A model generated the notes under the pieces. That model was not told the origin of the DNA, made no database searches, and worked only from the letters and a program-made list of their open reading frames with translations. Below are positions 56,957-64,000 of a stretch of DNA of 64,000 nucleotides, in pieces. The stretch is from Streptomyces hiroshimensis (GTDB taxonomy: Bacteria > Actinomycetota > Actinomycetes > Streptomycetales > Streptomycetaceae): positions 1-64,000 of the forward strand of contig NZ_BMUT01000017.1 of assembly GCF_014650335.1 (NCBI RefSeq). Reading direction: 5' to 3'. Each line of letters begins with the position of its first letter. Position 1 is the first letter of the stretch. Both the position numbers and the translations under genes were made by a program.

Positions 56957-57556
56957 TCACAGCTCAGCGTTCTGCCGCGAACCTTCCCACCAAGCGGGTG
57001 GAGTCCGGCGGACAGGAGCCTCAAAGACGAGTTCGAGGCCGTCCTCCTCATCCCACTGCTCTCCAACCTCAACGAAGTAGAATCCCGAGACCGTGGCCAG
57101 GGATGCCACGTTGTCGGGGCTGATCGTCGCCCGCACGGTCGTGACTGCCGTTTCGGCTACTGCCCGGCGAAGCAGCTCGATCAGCGTGGATCGGGCGTAT
57201 CCCCGGCGACGGAAGTCGGGAGCGACGGAGTAGCCGATCTCGATCATGCCGTCCTCATCGGGCGGTCCGTGGAACCCGGCATGCCCGACGACGAGACCGT
57301 TGTCGCCGACGACCGCTTGCCGCACTATCCACCACGCATGGTCGGGATCGGCGGCCATCTGGTCGAGCCGGAACTGCCACAGCCATCGTGCTCTGTCGGT
57401 CACGAAGTACTCGGTCAGCGAAACCCCGGCCATCCTGCTGGCCCCGGGCAGGTCTCCATCGAGCAAAGCGGACATCGTCCCGCCGGACAGCTCGACGAAA
57501 CGGACGCGTTTCGGGCCCCGCGTGAGCGGTCTCTGGTGATCGGCTTCATCTGTCAC
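56957..57556 (-). CDS. GNAT-family N-acetyltransferase
   Basis: 199 residues. The GNAT core is visible: VVGHAGFHGPPDEDGMIEIGYSV (shown in part, GMIEIGYSVAPDFRRRGYA) with the acetyl-CoA pyrophosphate loop RRRGYA, then SPDNVASLATVSGFYFVEVG at the end of the fold. This subgroup acetylates amino groups of small molecules or protein N-termini. The start may be further in, since the first ~20 residues are variable. Neighbours give no clue; it lies between hypothetical genes and transposase remnants. Confidence 0.85.
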   Translation of the reverse strand: MTDEADHQRPLTRGPKRVRFVELSGGTMSALLDGDLPGASRMAGVSLTEYFVTDRARWLWQFRLDQMAADPDHAWWIVRQAVVGDNGLVVGHAGFHGPPDEDGMIEIGYSVAPDFRRRGYARSTLIELLRRAVAETAVTTVRATISPDNVASLATVSGFYFVEVGEQWDEEDGLELVFEAPVRRTPPAWWEGSRQNAEL

Positions 57557-57819
57557 TTGCGAATACTCGCCGACTAATCCGAAGGGTGTCCAACGATTTC
57601 GAAACGGTCCGACAAGCGGCCCGCGGCATCATCCACCACCGCAAGTCCACCCCGGTGAACGTTCTCGGTCACAGCACTAACTTGACCTTTAACCTCGGAG
57701 GTCGAATGGCTCATCGAACTTGATCACTCGCTTCGGTAACTGTGTTACACGCAGGCGGCCTTCGGCTGATCATGTGCTCCGACCAAGGAGTGCACGTGCC
57801 CAGCACGAAGGCCGTGGGG

Positions 57820-57903
57820 ATGAGCCTGTTGCATCATGCCGTTCCAGTGGAGCCAGTCGCGGAACTGTCACGCTTCCCTACGTTGTTCTGCGGGACGTGG
57901 TGA
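57820..57903 (+). pseudogene. transposase N-terminal remnant
   Basis: ATG 57820 opens a 27-codon frame, MSLLHHAVPVEPVAELSRF and seven more residues, ending TGA. This start matches my memory of the N-terminus of a common Streptomyces transposase (VPVEPVAELSRF), which is normally ~400 residues. Upstream, about 57735-57775, the DNA ACACGCAGGCGGCCTTCGG may belong to the insertion-sequence end. The element is broken and not mobile. Otherwise 57557-57819 holds nothing recognisable. Confidence 0.45.
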
Positions 57904-57975
57904 GCCCTTCGTATGGTTGACCCGCCCAGGGGCGTCGGGTGTGGCTTTCACGCTTCTGCCGCTTGTGGCTCTCGC

Positions 57976-58693
57976 ATGTTCCCGCTGCACGCCTCCGGAC
58001 GTCACGACGGCTCGGGAGAGGCCGTACTCGACCGCGTAGTCTCCTCCTTCACCCCCACAATCGGTGCTCTCCGGTTACGCGCGGCGGCGGCTCGCAGACC
58101 TGCCCGGGACCGCACTGATCGTCGCAATGCCAACGACGCCCGGCGTCTCCGGAAAGCTGGCCTTCGTGCCAGCCGAAGCCGCCATCGTCGCCCGGTCCCT
58201 GCCCGGCTCCGTCGCCCCGCCCGCCCCGACCGCCGCCGAGGTCCTCGATCTGCTGCCGCACCACGCCGTCGCCCACTTCGCGTGCCACGGTGTCAGCGAT
58301 CCCGCTGACCCGTCCCACAGCCGCCTGCTGCTGCGTGACCACGCCACCCGGTCACTGACCGTCGCATCGCTCGCGTCGGTCCGGCTAGACCGCGCCCAGC
58401 TCGCCTACCTTTCGGCATGCGAGACTGCCCGGTCCGCCGACGCCACCCTGGCCGACGAGTCCATCCACCTCGTCTCTGCCTTCCAACTCGCCGGCTACCC
58501 CCACGTGGTGGGCACCCTCTGGCCCGTGGACGACCGGACCGCCACCAGAATGGCCGACCTGTTCTACGCCACCTACGCTCGCCTGGGGCCAACCCGTCCC
58601 GCCTCTTCCCTGCATGAAGCTGTCCGGACCCTCCGCACCGACCTCCTCTCAGCCCCCTCCCTCTGGGCCGCCCACCTCCACTCAGGCGCCTGA
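57976..58693 (+). pseudogene. CHAT-domain protease, truncated and frameshifted
   Basis: From about 58064 the frame codes ~205 residues of a CHAT domain C-terminal half: YARRRLADLPGTALIVAM, catalytic His in AHFACHGVSD and catalytic Cys in YLSACETARSA, then GYPHVVGTLWPVDD. The immediately preceding part of the same domain, FPLHASGRHDG to VSSFTPTIGALR (57979-58074), is in another frame: removing one T at about 58073-58076 (CGGTTACG to CGGTACG) would join them. Upstream TPR repeats normally found in such proteins are missing. CHAT proteases are caspase relatives used in conflict systems. Both active-site residues survive, so a short active product from GTG 58064 cannot be excluded. Confidence 0.7.
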
Positions 58694-59188
58694 GCAGCCG
58701 CGATAAAGCAGCCACCTGAAGGCGACGTGATCGTGAATACTCAATCGCTACCCACCGCGCCGATCCTTACCGATACCCCCTCACCACCGTGCAGAAGGAA
58801 GCGAACGAGCTCGTCTCCCACGAATGCGCGTCGAACGAACACGGCTTCGCCGACCTCAAGAACTGACGTGTGCTCACCAGGCTCCGCCTGAACGCCCGTC
58901 ATGCCGCCGGGCTGCTGTGGGCCCTGCTCATCCTGACGCTGAGCGACACCAACCGGTCCGCACTCGCGTTCTACCGTGGCAACGTCACCGCGGTGGCCCT
59001 CGCCCGGCGCGCGGCGACCTCCAGCGACGGCACCACGGCCGGGGCGCCGGTGCCCGAGCGCACCCATTACCGGGCGCTCGCCACGGAGCTGATACCGCCG
59101 GAACGGACGGCGTGGAGGACCGGCACCGACATGGCCCGAGGTGCTTGAGAGTGGGAGGGTCTCTCACCTCTTTGAGACCGATGAGTTC

Positions 59189-59446
59189 TCACTCGATCCC
59201 AGCGAGGTAATAGTCGGCCTGTCGCGCGATGTCGGCCACGCGATCTACAAACTCGATGATAGCGACCAGGATCTTGAGCTCGTTCGTGAGGGGAAGGTTG
59301 TCACGCGCATGGAAGCGGTCCTCAGCGGCCAGCACGTCGAGTTGAGACCCCAGTTCGTGGTCCTGGCGTCCGGAGTGGGCGACTATGGCCTGCTGTCGAA
59401 GCTGGAGGCGGGCACCAACGAGACCCCGTCCGGAACGCCAGTGCAA
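59189..59446 (-). CDS. hypothetical helical protein or C-terminal remnant
   Basis: 85 residues, stop at 59189. The last ~45 residues (RARDN-like region, then NELKILVAIIEFVDRVADIA and DYYLAGIE) have a natural amphipathic helix pattern; the first half is less convincing. No domain is recognised and the opposite strand is also open here, so coding on this strand is uncertain. Confidence 0.3.
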   Translation of the reverse strand: MHWRSGRGLVGARLQLRQQAIVAHSGRQDHELGSQLDVLAAEDRFHARDNLPLTNELKILVAIIEFVDRVADIARQADYYLAGIE

Positions 59447-59832
59447 GAATCACATGATGGTGCTGCGCGGCGCTCACTTGCCGCTGATGACCGCGGTCTT
59501 CCCGATATTTGCCAGCATCGTCCACCAGCCCCGTGGGCGGTCTTGACCAGCCACTGGAACTGCCGCGGGCGAAGTCCGGTGAACACCATTCGACGAACTC
59601 ACGACGCTGAGCGGAGACCACCTGCACGATCAGACCAACGCAGACCCACCAGCACAGTTACGAGAAGATCTTTGGACTCAAGAGTGTGCGCTGGGAGTTG
59701 GGGGACGCTCAACCGCAATCGGGCGTCGGCCAGCTCCCGCATGGTGTGGCTGACGCTGGCGGGGCGGCCCTGCAGGCAAGCTCGATATTCACGGCGATAT
59801 CAATCACTAATTTCTGTAGGTGGGCCTTCGAC

Positions 59833-59859
59833 TTCCCTCCGTAGCGGCAACGGAGGGAA
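59833..59859. repeat. 27-bp perfect dyad
   Basis: TTCCCTCCGT (59833-59842) and ACGGAGGGAA (59850-59859) are perfect inverted copies around AGCGGCA. The layout suggests a regulator operator (MerR-like spacing) or a terminator, but no intact regulator gene is attached. Confidence 0.6.
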
Positions 59860-60052
59860 CCGCCTCCTGAGTGAACTCGTTGATGGCGCCCTCCACCCCG
59901 GAGCGGCGGCACCCAGGCTGCTGACGCAGTACGGATAATCACAGCCAAGGTGACCGCTCACAGCAGGCACTTGCCGCGGTAACCGCAGCGCAAGTCGTGG
60001 ACGCCACCAAGCCGAGGATGCACACATATGCCAAGTACGCAACTATAGATAT

Positions 60053-60925
60053 ATGGCCATTTTTGTTGGAGTTCATGGAATAGGGCAGCAGTATCGCGGT
60101 AAGTATTCCCTCTCCGAGGCTTGGCGGAGCGCCCTGAAGGACGGGCTTTCAGAGGCAGGCCATGACGCGGAGGCAGAGCAGGTAAAACCCGGCGATGTCC
60201 GGGTGATGTTCTTCGGAGGTCTGTTCCGGCCGCGTACCGGCGCGATGGCGGCAGAGGATCCGCCGTACTCAGCCGCGGACATCCAGGCAGGACCGGAGAA
60301 AGACTTCCTGGAGACGCTCTACGGCGCGGCAGTGAAGCAGGATCCTTCTTCAGGGCCCGGCGAGGGAGCGATGTTCTCTGGCAGCGTTCCCGTGCAGGCG
60401 ATGCTCACGCACCTGCTGAGCATGCCCCTCTTCGGCGGCATCGCACAGAGAGCCTTCATCGGAAATCTCAAGCAGGTCACCCGCTATCTCGCGGATGAGT
60501 CATTGAAGGGGCAAGTATTGGACCGTGTTCACGACGGAATCGGTGACGACACACGGGTGATTATCGGTCACTCCCTGGGTTCGGTCGTCGCCTACGAGTA
60601 CATGTGCCAGTTCCGGCCGGCATCGGTAAGGCTGCTGCTGACACTCGGATCACCGCCCGGTATCCCCAGGCTGGTGTTCGACCGATTGACTCCCTGCCCG
60701 GAGAACGGAAAGGGCGCCTGGGCGGGAAGCGTGCCGACATGGGTCAACGTGGCGGATATCAATGACATTGTCGCAATGCGTAAGAAGCTAGCTGGCCTGT
60801 TCCCAGGACCTAACTCTGAGACTGTCGATGATCGGCTGGTCGACAACGGCGGCGATGCGCACTCCATCGAGCGCTATCTCAACGCCCCCCAGACGGGAAG
60901 TGCTCTCCATGAAGCGATCAGCTGA
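60053..60925 (+). CDS. lipase-like alpha/beta hydrolase paired with caspase-STAND protein
   Basis: 290 residues starting MAIFVGVHGIGQQYRGKYSL. The VHGIGQQ oxyanion segment, nucleophile elbow VIIGHSLGSVVAYEYM (Ser near 182) and LLTLGSPPGI are lipase/esterase features; a catalytic His is likely in the C-terminal DAHSIERYL. No signal peptide is seen, so it acts in the cytoplasm. The stop lies 17 nt inside the caspase-STAND-WD40 gene, indicating coupled translation. A hydrolase produced together with a caspase-like protease may be an effector that attacks lipids when activated, as in other protease-lipase defence pairs; this is inference. No clear ribosome-binding site precedes the ATG. Confidence 0.8.
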   Translation: MAIFVGVHGIGQQYRGKYSLSEAWRSALKDGLSEAGHDAEAEQVKPGDVRVMFFGGLFRPRTGAMAAEDPPYSAADIQAGPEKDFLETLYGAAVKQDPSSGPGEGAMFSGSVPVQAMLTHLLSMPLFGGIAQRAFIGNLKQVTRYLADESLKGQVLDRVHDGIGDDTRVIIGHSLGSVVAYEYMCQFRPASVRLLLTLGSPPGIPRLVFDRLTPCPENGKGAWAGSVPTWVNVADINDIVAMRKKLAGLFPGPNSETVDDRLVDNGGDAHSIERYLNAPQTGSALHEAIS

Positions 60926-63900
60926 ACAGGCGGAACCCAAGGTTCCCTGGGCTCTGAGCAAGGTCGTTGAGGCCCTGCGACCCCTGGGTTATGCCACGGT
61001 CAGCGGACCGCCCGGCTACGACGTCGACCTCCTGCGCGGGGACCTGTGTGAGAAATTGAGGGAAGCGGCGCATGCGGGCGAGATCCTCATGGTGTACTAC
61101 ACGGGTCACGGCGTCGTTCGGGCCCGCGACTTCTACCATCTGGTTCTCCATGACACCCAAAAAGACGTCTACTGCTCCGCGGTGAACGCCGCGGAGATCC
61201 CCGTACTGGTCACGCGCTACCAAGGGGACAACCTCGCTGCGGAGCAACCGAAGGTCCTGCTGATCCTCGACTGCTGCTTCGCCGGTACCGGTGCGACCGA
61301 GATCGTCTCCCAGGCATTGCGCGGCGTTGGCAGTGAGAACCTGTGGATCCTGGCCAGTGCCTCGGGATTGGAATTCGCCCAGCAAGGCGTCTTCGCCCAG
61401 TGGTTTACCGAAGCGCTCCACAAGCCTCCCCCCTTGGGATGCTCCGCTCCCTGGCTCCCTGTAAACCTCCTCGCTGATGCCATCAACGCAGCCCACCCAA
61501 GCGCGCGCCAGGTCGTCCACTACCATCCGCCCGCCACAGGCGACACGGTCACTCCGCCATTCATACCCAACCCTCTCTACCAAGAAGGTGTCGCCGGGCT
61601 GACCACCGCCGAACAGCACTGGCTCTCCCGGCTGCGCGGAACTCCGGACACATCGACGACGGGTTTCTACCTCACAGGCAGAACCGGCAGGGTGAAGGCA
61701 GCGCAGGATCTCGTGAGATGGCTGACTCACGACCCCAAGGCCAGAGGTCTGGCCGTTGTCACGGGACGTGCAGGAACGGGAAAGTCAGCGCTGTTGTCGC
61801 TGCCGACTCTCCTCTGCAGGCCGGGGGGCCGGTCATTCTTCGAAGGGGCCAAGCTAGACCGTTTGATCACGCGGACCGCCGAAGCCCTGCCGGAGGAGAC
61901 ACGCCTCGTGGCTGTCCACGCCCGAGGTCTCAACGGTGACCAAGTTGCCCACGCCATCGCCGTCGAATTGGGCCGCGAGTCTGAAACGGTAAGTACGCTG
62001 CTCGAGGATCTCAAGGCGCATCCTGATCCCACCGGCGCCATAGTCGTCGTCGATGCTGTCGATGAAACCGCCCACACCGACACCCTTAGCCAGGCCCTCC
62101 TGCAGCCGCTTGCTCGCAGTCTGAAGGTCGTCGTGGCCTGTCGGAGCAACAAGCAGGCACAGGTGGGTCCCAGCGACCTGACCATCGATCTGGATGCCCC
62201 TGAGTACGAGGACCCGGAAGCGCTTACCGACTACGTCCGGGAACTGCTGATCGGTTCGCGTGAGAGCGGCATCAGCACGCCGTACCCTGACGACGCCGCG
62301 ACCGCACAGGTGGCGGAAGAGATAGCCAAGCGCGCCACTGAAGTCAGCGCAGACGGCTCCATGACCCAATCTTTCCTTACCGCGCAGCTGATGGCACGCA
62401 CGATCCGCGGCCGGTTCGAGCGCGTCGACACGACCGACACCGCATGGAGAAGGTTGCTCCCAGCCGACCTGGGAGAGGCATTCGAAGAAGACCTCCGAGG
62501 CCTCGGGGGGCGAGCCGCCTCGACCCGCCCGCTCCTGGAAGCGCTGGCGTGGGCCCGAGGACCGGGAATGCCCTGGGAGAAGCTTTGGGTTCCGGTTGCC
62601 CAGGCCCTCGCCGACCGACGACACGTCGGGCTAGAGGACTCCCGCCCCCCGATCACCGACGACGATGTGTCCTGGCTGCTTGAGCACGCGGGGGCCTACA
62701 TCGTCGAAGACCTGGGCCCTGGAGAGAATTCCGTGTTCAGGCTCTTCCACCACGCGCTCGTCACCCACCTTCGCCGTGAGCCGCAGAACGACTGCCTCTC
62801 ACCGGCCCCGCAGTGGCGAGGGCATGAAGCTGGCGTCGAACAGGCGGTTACGAACGCTCTCATGGACACCGTGCCACAGGACGTCGCAGGACACAGGGAT
62901 TGGCTCTCAGCCCACCTCTATCTGCGCACCTATCTCGCCCAGCACGCGGCTACGGCGGGCCCGGACGTCTTCGCACGGCTGATAGAGGAAAACGGATTCC
63001 TGGCCGTTGCCGACCCGGTCACTCTGACACCCGTGCTGACCAACCCAGACATGCTGGCCTCGGCTTCCTCGCTGGCCCGTGTCGCGAGGACCTACCGACG
63101 AGCCCGCCCTCTGCTCACATCTAACCCGCGTGCGAACGCCGCGTACTTGGAGGAAGCTGCAATGGCTCTCGCTCGGGGAGCCTACACGCGTGAAGATTAT
63201 TCGGTCCGCCCCTGGTACAGCACACTTCTGGCAACGATCCGCCACGACCAGAGCACATGGACCCTGACAGGACACACCGACAAGGTCAATGCCGTCGCCT
63301 TCGGCAGCAGAGCCGACGGCAACCTCCTGCTGGCCGCAGCGAGCGACGATGGAACCGTGCGCCTGTGGAACCCGATCACCAACGCAAGGTACAAAAAGCC
63401 GCTGAGGAAACACATCGGAAGCGTCAGCACCGTGGCCTTCGGCACAACAAGCGATGGAACGCTATACCTTGCTTCTGCGGGCTTCCAGTACATACGAGTA
63501 TGGAAGGTGGCCTCCCAAACCCAGATCCAGCGCATCCCCGCCCACGCCGGGAGGGTGAACTCGGTGGCCTTCGGTACCGCCCGCAACGGCCGACTCCTGC
63601 TGGCCTCTGGGGGCGACGACGGCACGGTCGGGCTCTGGAAAGCCCTGCATGGTGAGGATTACCAGGATCCCCTGACGGGCCACACGGGACCGGTGAACTG
63701 TGTTGCCATGGGCACGCTCCAGGGCGAGCCCATCCTGGCTTCGGCAGGCGACGACGGAACGGTCCGCCTGTGGAACATCACCACGGGGCAGGAGCTCCGG
63801 GACGTGCTGACGAGAGTGACGGGCCCCGTGAACGCGGTGGCCTTCGTCGCGTATCAGGATCGTCTTCTCCTCGCTTCGGCGGGCGAGGACGGAGCCGTCT

Positions 63901-64000
63901 ACATCGACGACGCCAGAACCGGTGAACAGTTCTGCGAGCCCGTCGTCGACCACCACGGTGCCGGGCGGTCACTGGACCTCGACACGTCCTCCGACAGCGA
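60909..64000 (+). CDS. caspase-like (C14) - STAND NTPase - WD40 repeat protein, 3' end outside window
   Basis: I followed one open frame from ATG 60909 to the window edge, 1030 codons without a stop. N-terminal caspase-like domain, about 1-230: catalytic His67 in YYTGHGVV and Cys123 in LILDCCFAGTG. NTPase of the STAND/NACHT class, about 265-600: Walker A GRAGTGKSALLS (about 286-297) and Walker B-like AIVVVDAVDET (about 377-387). After a helical region, WD40 repeats start near residue 780: LTGHTDKVNAVAF, ASDDGTVRLWN, HAGRVNSVAFG, GDDGTVGLWK, LTGHTGPVNCVAM, GDDGTVRLWN. Such proteins are sensors that oligomerise on ligand binding and switch on the protease. The N-terminus is short compared with other C14 domains, whose first strand may be missing or lie in the overlapping hydrolase gene. 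Confidence 0.9.
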   Translation, partial: MKRSAEQAEPKVPWALSKVVEALRPLGYATVSGPPGYDVDLLRGDLCEKLREAAHAGEILMVYYTGHGVVRARDFYHLVLHDTQKDVYCSAVNAAEIPVLVTRYQGDNLAAEQPKVLLILDCCFAGTGATEIVSQALRGVGSENLWILASASGLEFAQQGVFAQWFTEALHKPPPLGCSAPWLPVNLLADAINAAHPSARQVVHYHPPATGDTVTPPFIPNPLYQEGVAGLTTAEQHWLSRLRGTPDTSTTGFYLTGRTGRVKAAQDLVRWLTHDPKARGLAVVTGRAGTGKSALLSLPTLLCRPGGRSFFEGAKLDRLITRTAEALPEETRLVAVHARGLNGDQVAHAIAVELGRESETVSTLLEDLKAHPDPTGAIVVVDAVDETAHTDTLSQALLQPLARSLKVVVACRSNKQAQVGPSDLTIDLDAPEYEDPEALTDYVRELLIGSRESGISTPYPDDAATAQVAEEIAKRATEVSADGSMTQSFLTAQLMARTIRGRFERVDTTDTAWRRLLPADLGEAFEEDLRGLGGRAASTRPLLEALAWARGPGMPWEKLWVPVAQALADRRHVGLEDSRPPITDDDVSWLLEHAGAYIVEDLGPGENSVFRLFHHALVTHLRREPQNDCLSPAPQWRGHEAGVEQAVTNALMDTVPQDVAGHRDWLSAHLYLRTYLAQHAATAGPDVFARLIEENGFLAVADPVTLTPVLTNPDMLASASSLARVARTYRRARPLLTSNPRANAAYLEEAAMALARGAYTREDYSVRPWYSTLLATIRHDQSTWTLTGHTDKVNAVAFGSRADGNLLLAAASDDGTVRLWNPITNARYKKPLRKHIGSVSTVAFGTTSDGTLYLASAGFQYIRVWKVASQTQIQRIPAHAGRVNSVAFGTARNGRLLLASGGDDGTVGLWKALHGEDYQDPLTGHTGPVNCVAMGTLQGEPILASAGDDGTVRLWNITTGQELRDVLTRVTGPVNAVAFVAYQDRLLLASAGEDGAVYIDDARTGEQFCEPVVDHHGAGRSLDLDTSSDS

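Larger units (their letters stand above)
58694..60052. other. degenerate interval without a convincing intact gene
   Basis: Only weak fragments are seen. A plus frame at about 58735-58865 ends EANELVSHECASNEHGFADLKN-like (in part, ASNEHGFADLKN). A minus frame starting at 59589, MVFTGLRPRQFQWLV, resembles the N-terminus of an IS5-type transposase and soon breaks up. In another frame the same place reads TMLANIGKTAVISGK then stop. These suggest gene remnants and old insertions. Confidence 0.45.

Noticed and set aside
59141..59938. Plus-strand protein of 265 codons in the decayed interval
   Set aside because: Its first ~100 residues look plausible but the rest is Arg/Pro-rich and lacks any domain; the opposite strand has an equally good fragment.

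Overview
The window is high-GC DNA with strong G/C bias at third codon positions, GTG and TTG starts, many 4-nt stop/start overlaps, AfsA- and SARP-type regulators and two rare TTA codons. This points to Streptomyces or a close actinomycete. No rRNA, tRNA or CRISPR array was seen. All function calls are from reading motifs; no database search was possible.

Layout. (1) 1-249: the 3' end of a core-metabolism gene (2-oxoacid:ferredoxin oxidoreductase beta subunit), probably the left edge of a biosynthetic gene cluster. (2) 385-4198: an AfsA-like butyrolactone synthase and a large SARP regulator with an ATPase domain. (3) 4176-21130, all on the minus strand: a compact acyl-tetronate assembly line. 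It holds a fatty acyl-AMP ligase, two long acyl-CoA dehydrogenases, a free ACP, one KS-AT-ACP module, a KASIII-like enzyme, a second carrier protein, an E2-like acyltransferase, a phosphopantetheinyl transferase and two alpha/beta hydrolases; FkbH and a hemerythrin protein form a neighbouring operon. (4) 21355-23892: FAD monooxygenase and P450. (5) 23974-27619: TetR-controlled membrane-anchored SRPBCC protein and an MMPL exporter. (6) 27757-29258: amidohydrolase plus MIP18-like protein. (7) 29301-43140, minus strand: two long operons with an AMP ligase, PLP decarboxylase, carrier protein, divergent KASIII, a second ACP, two shorter acyl-CoA dehydrogenases, two methyltransferases, two of the small tailoring types (SRPBCC protein, FMN reductase), type III PKS, class III aminotransferase and a CrtI-like oxidoreductase. 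(8) 43389-49577: MFS exporter, SRPBCC and DUF2568 proteins, a second fatty acyl-AMP ligase, type II thioesterase and a small SARP. (9) 49715-51303: XRE-cupin regulator and EamA exporter. (10) 51573-64000: lower-GC accessory DNA with a trypsin/Trypco1/membrane-protein operon, a double TerD protein, an acetyltransferase, decayed CHAT and transposase pieces, and a lipase-like hydrolase overlapping a caspase-STAND-WD40 protein that runs off the window.

How it may work (inference). The left module has a counterpart for each step of Agg1-Agg5/AbyA1-A5 tetronate formation. A fatty acid is activated by the ligase, desaturated on the ACP, extended once with malonate, condensed with FkbH-made glyceryl-ACP, then acetylated and eliminated to a 5-methylene tetronate. 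The right module looks like a VinN/VinO-type amino-acid starter pathway next to a type III PKS. Seven intergenic regions before the cluster operons carry a related motif with an 11-bp direct repeat, oriented with the downstream gene and 50-90 bp before its start. This suggests one SARP regulon joining both modules. Whether they make one hybrid product or two compounds cannot be decided from sequence alone.
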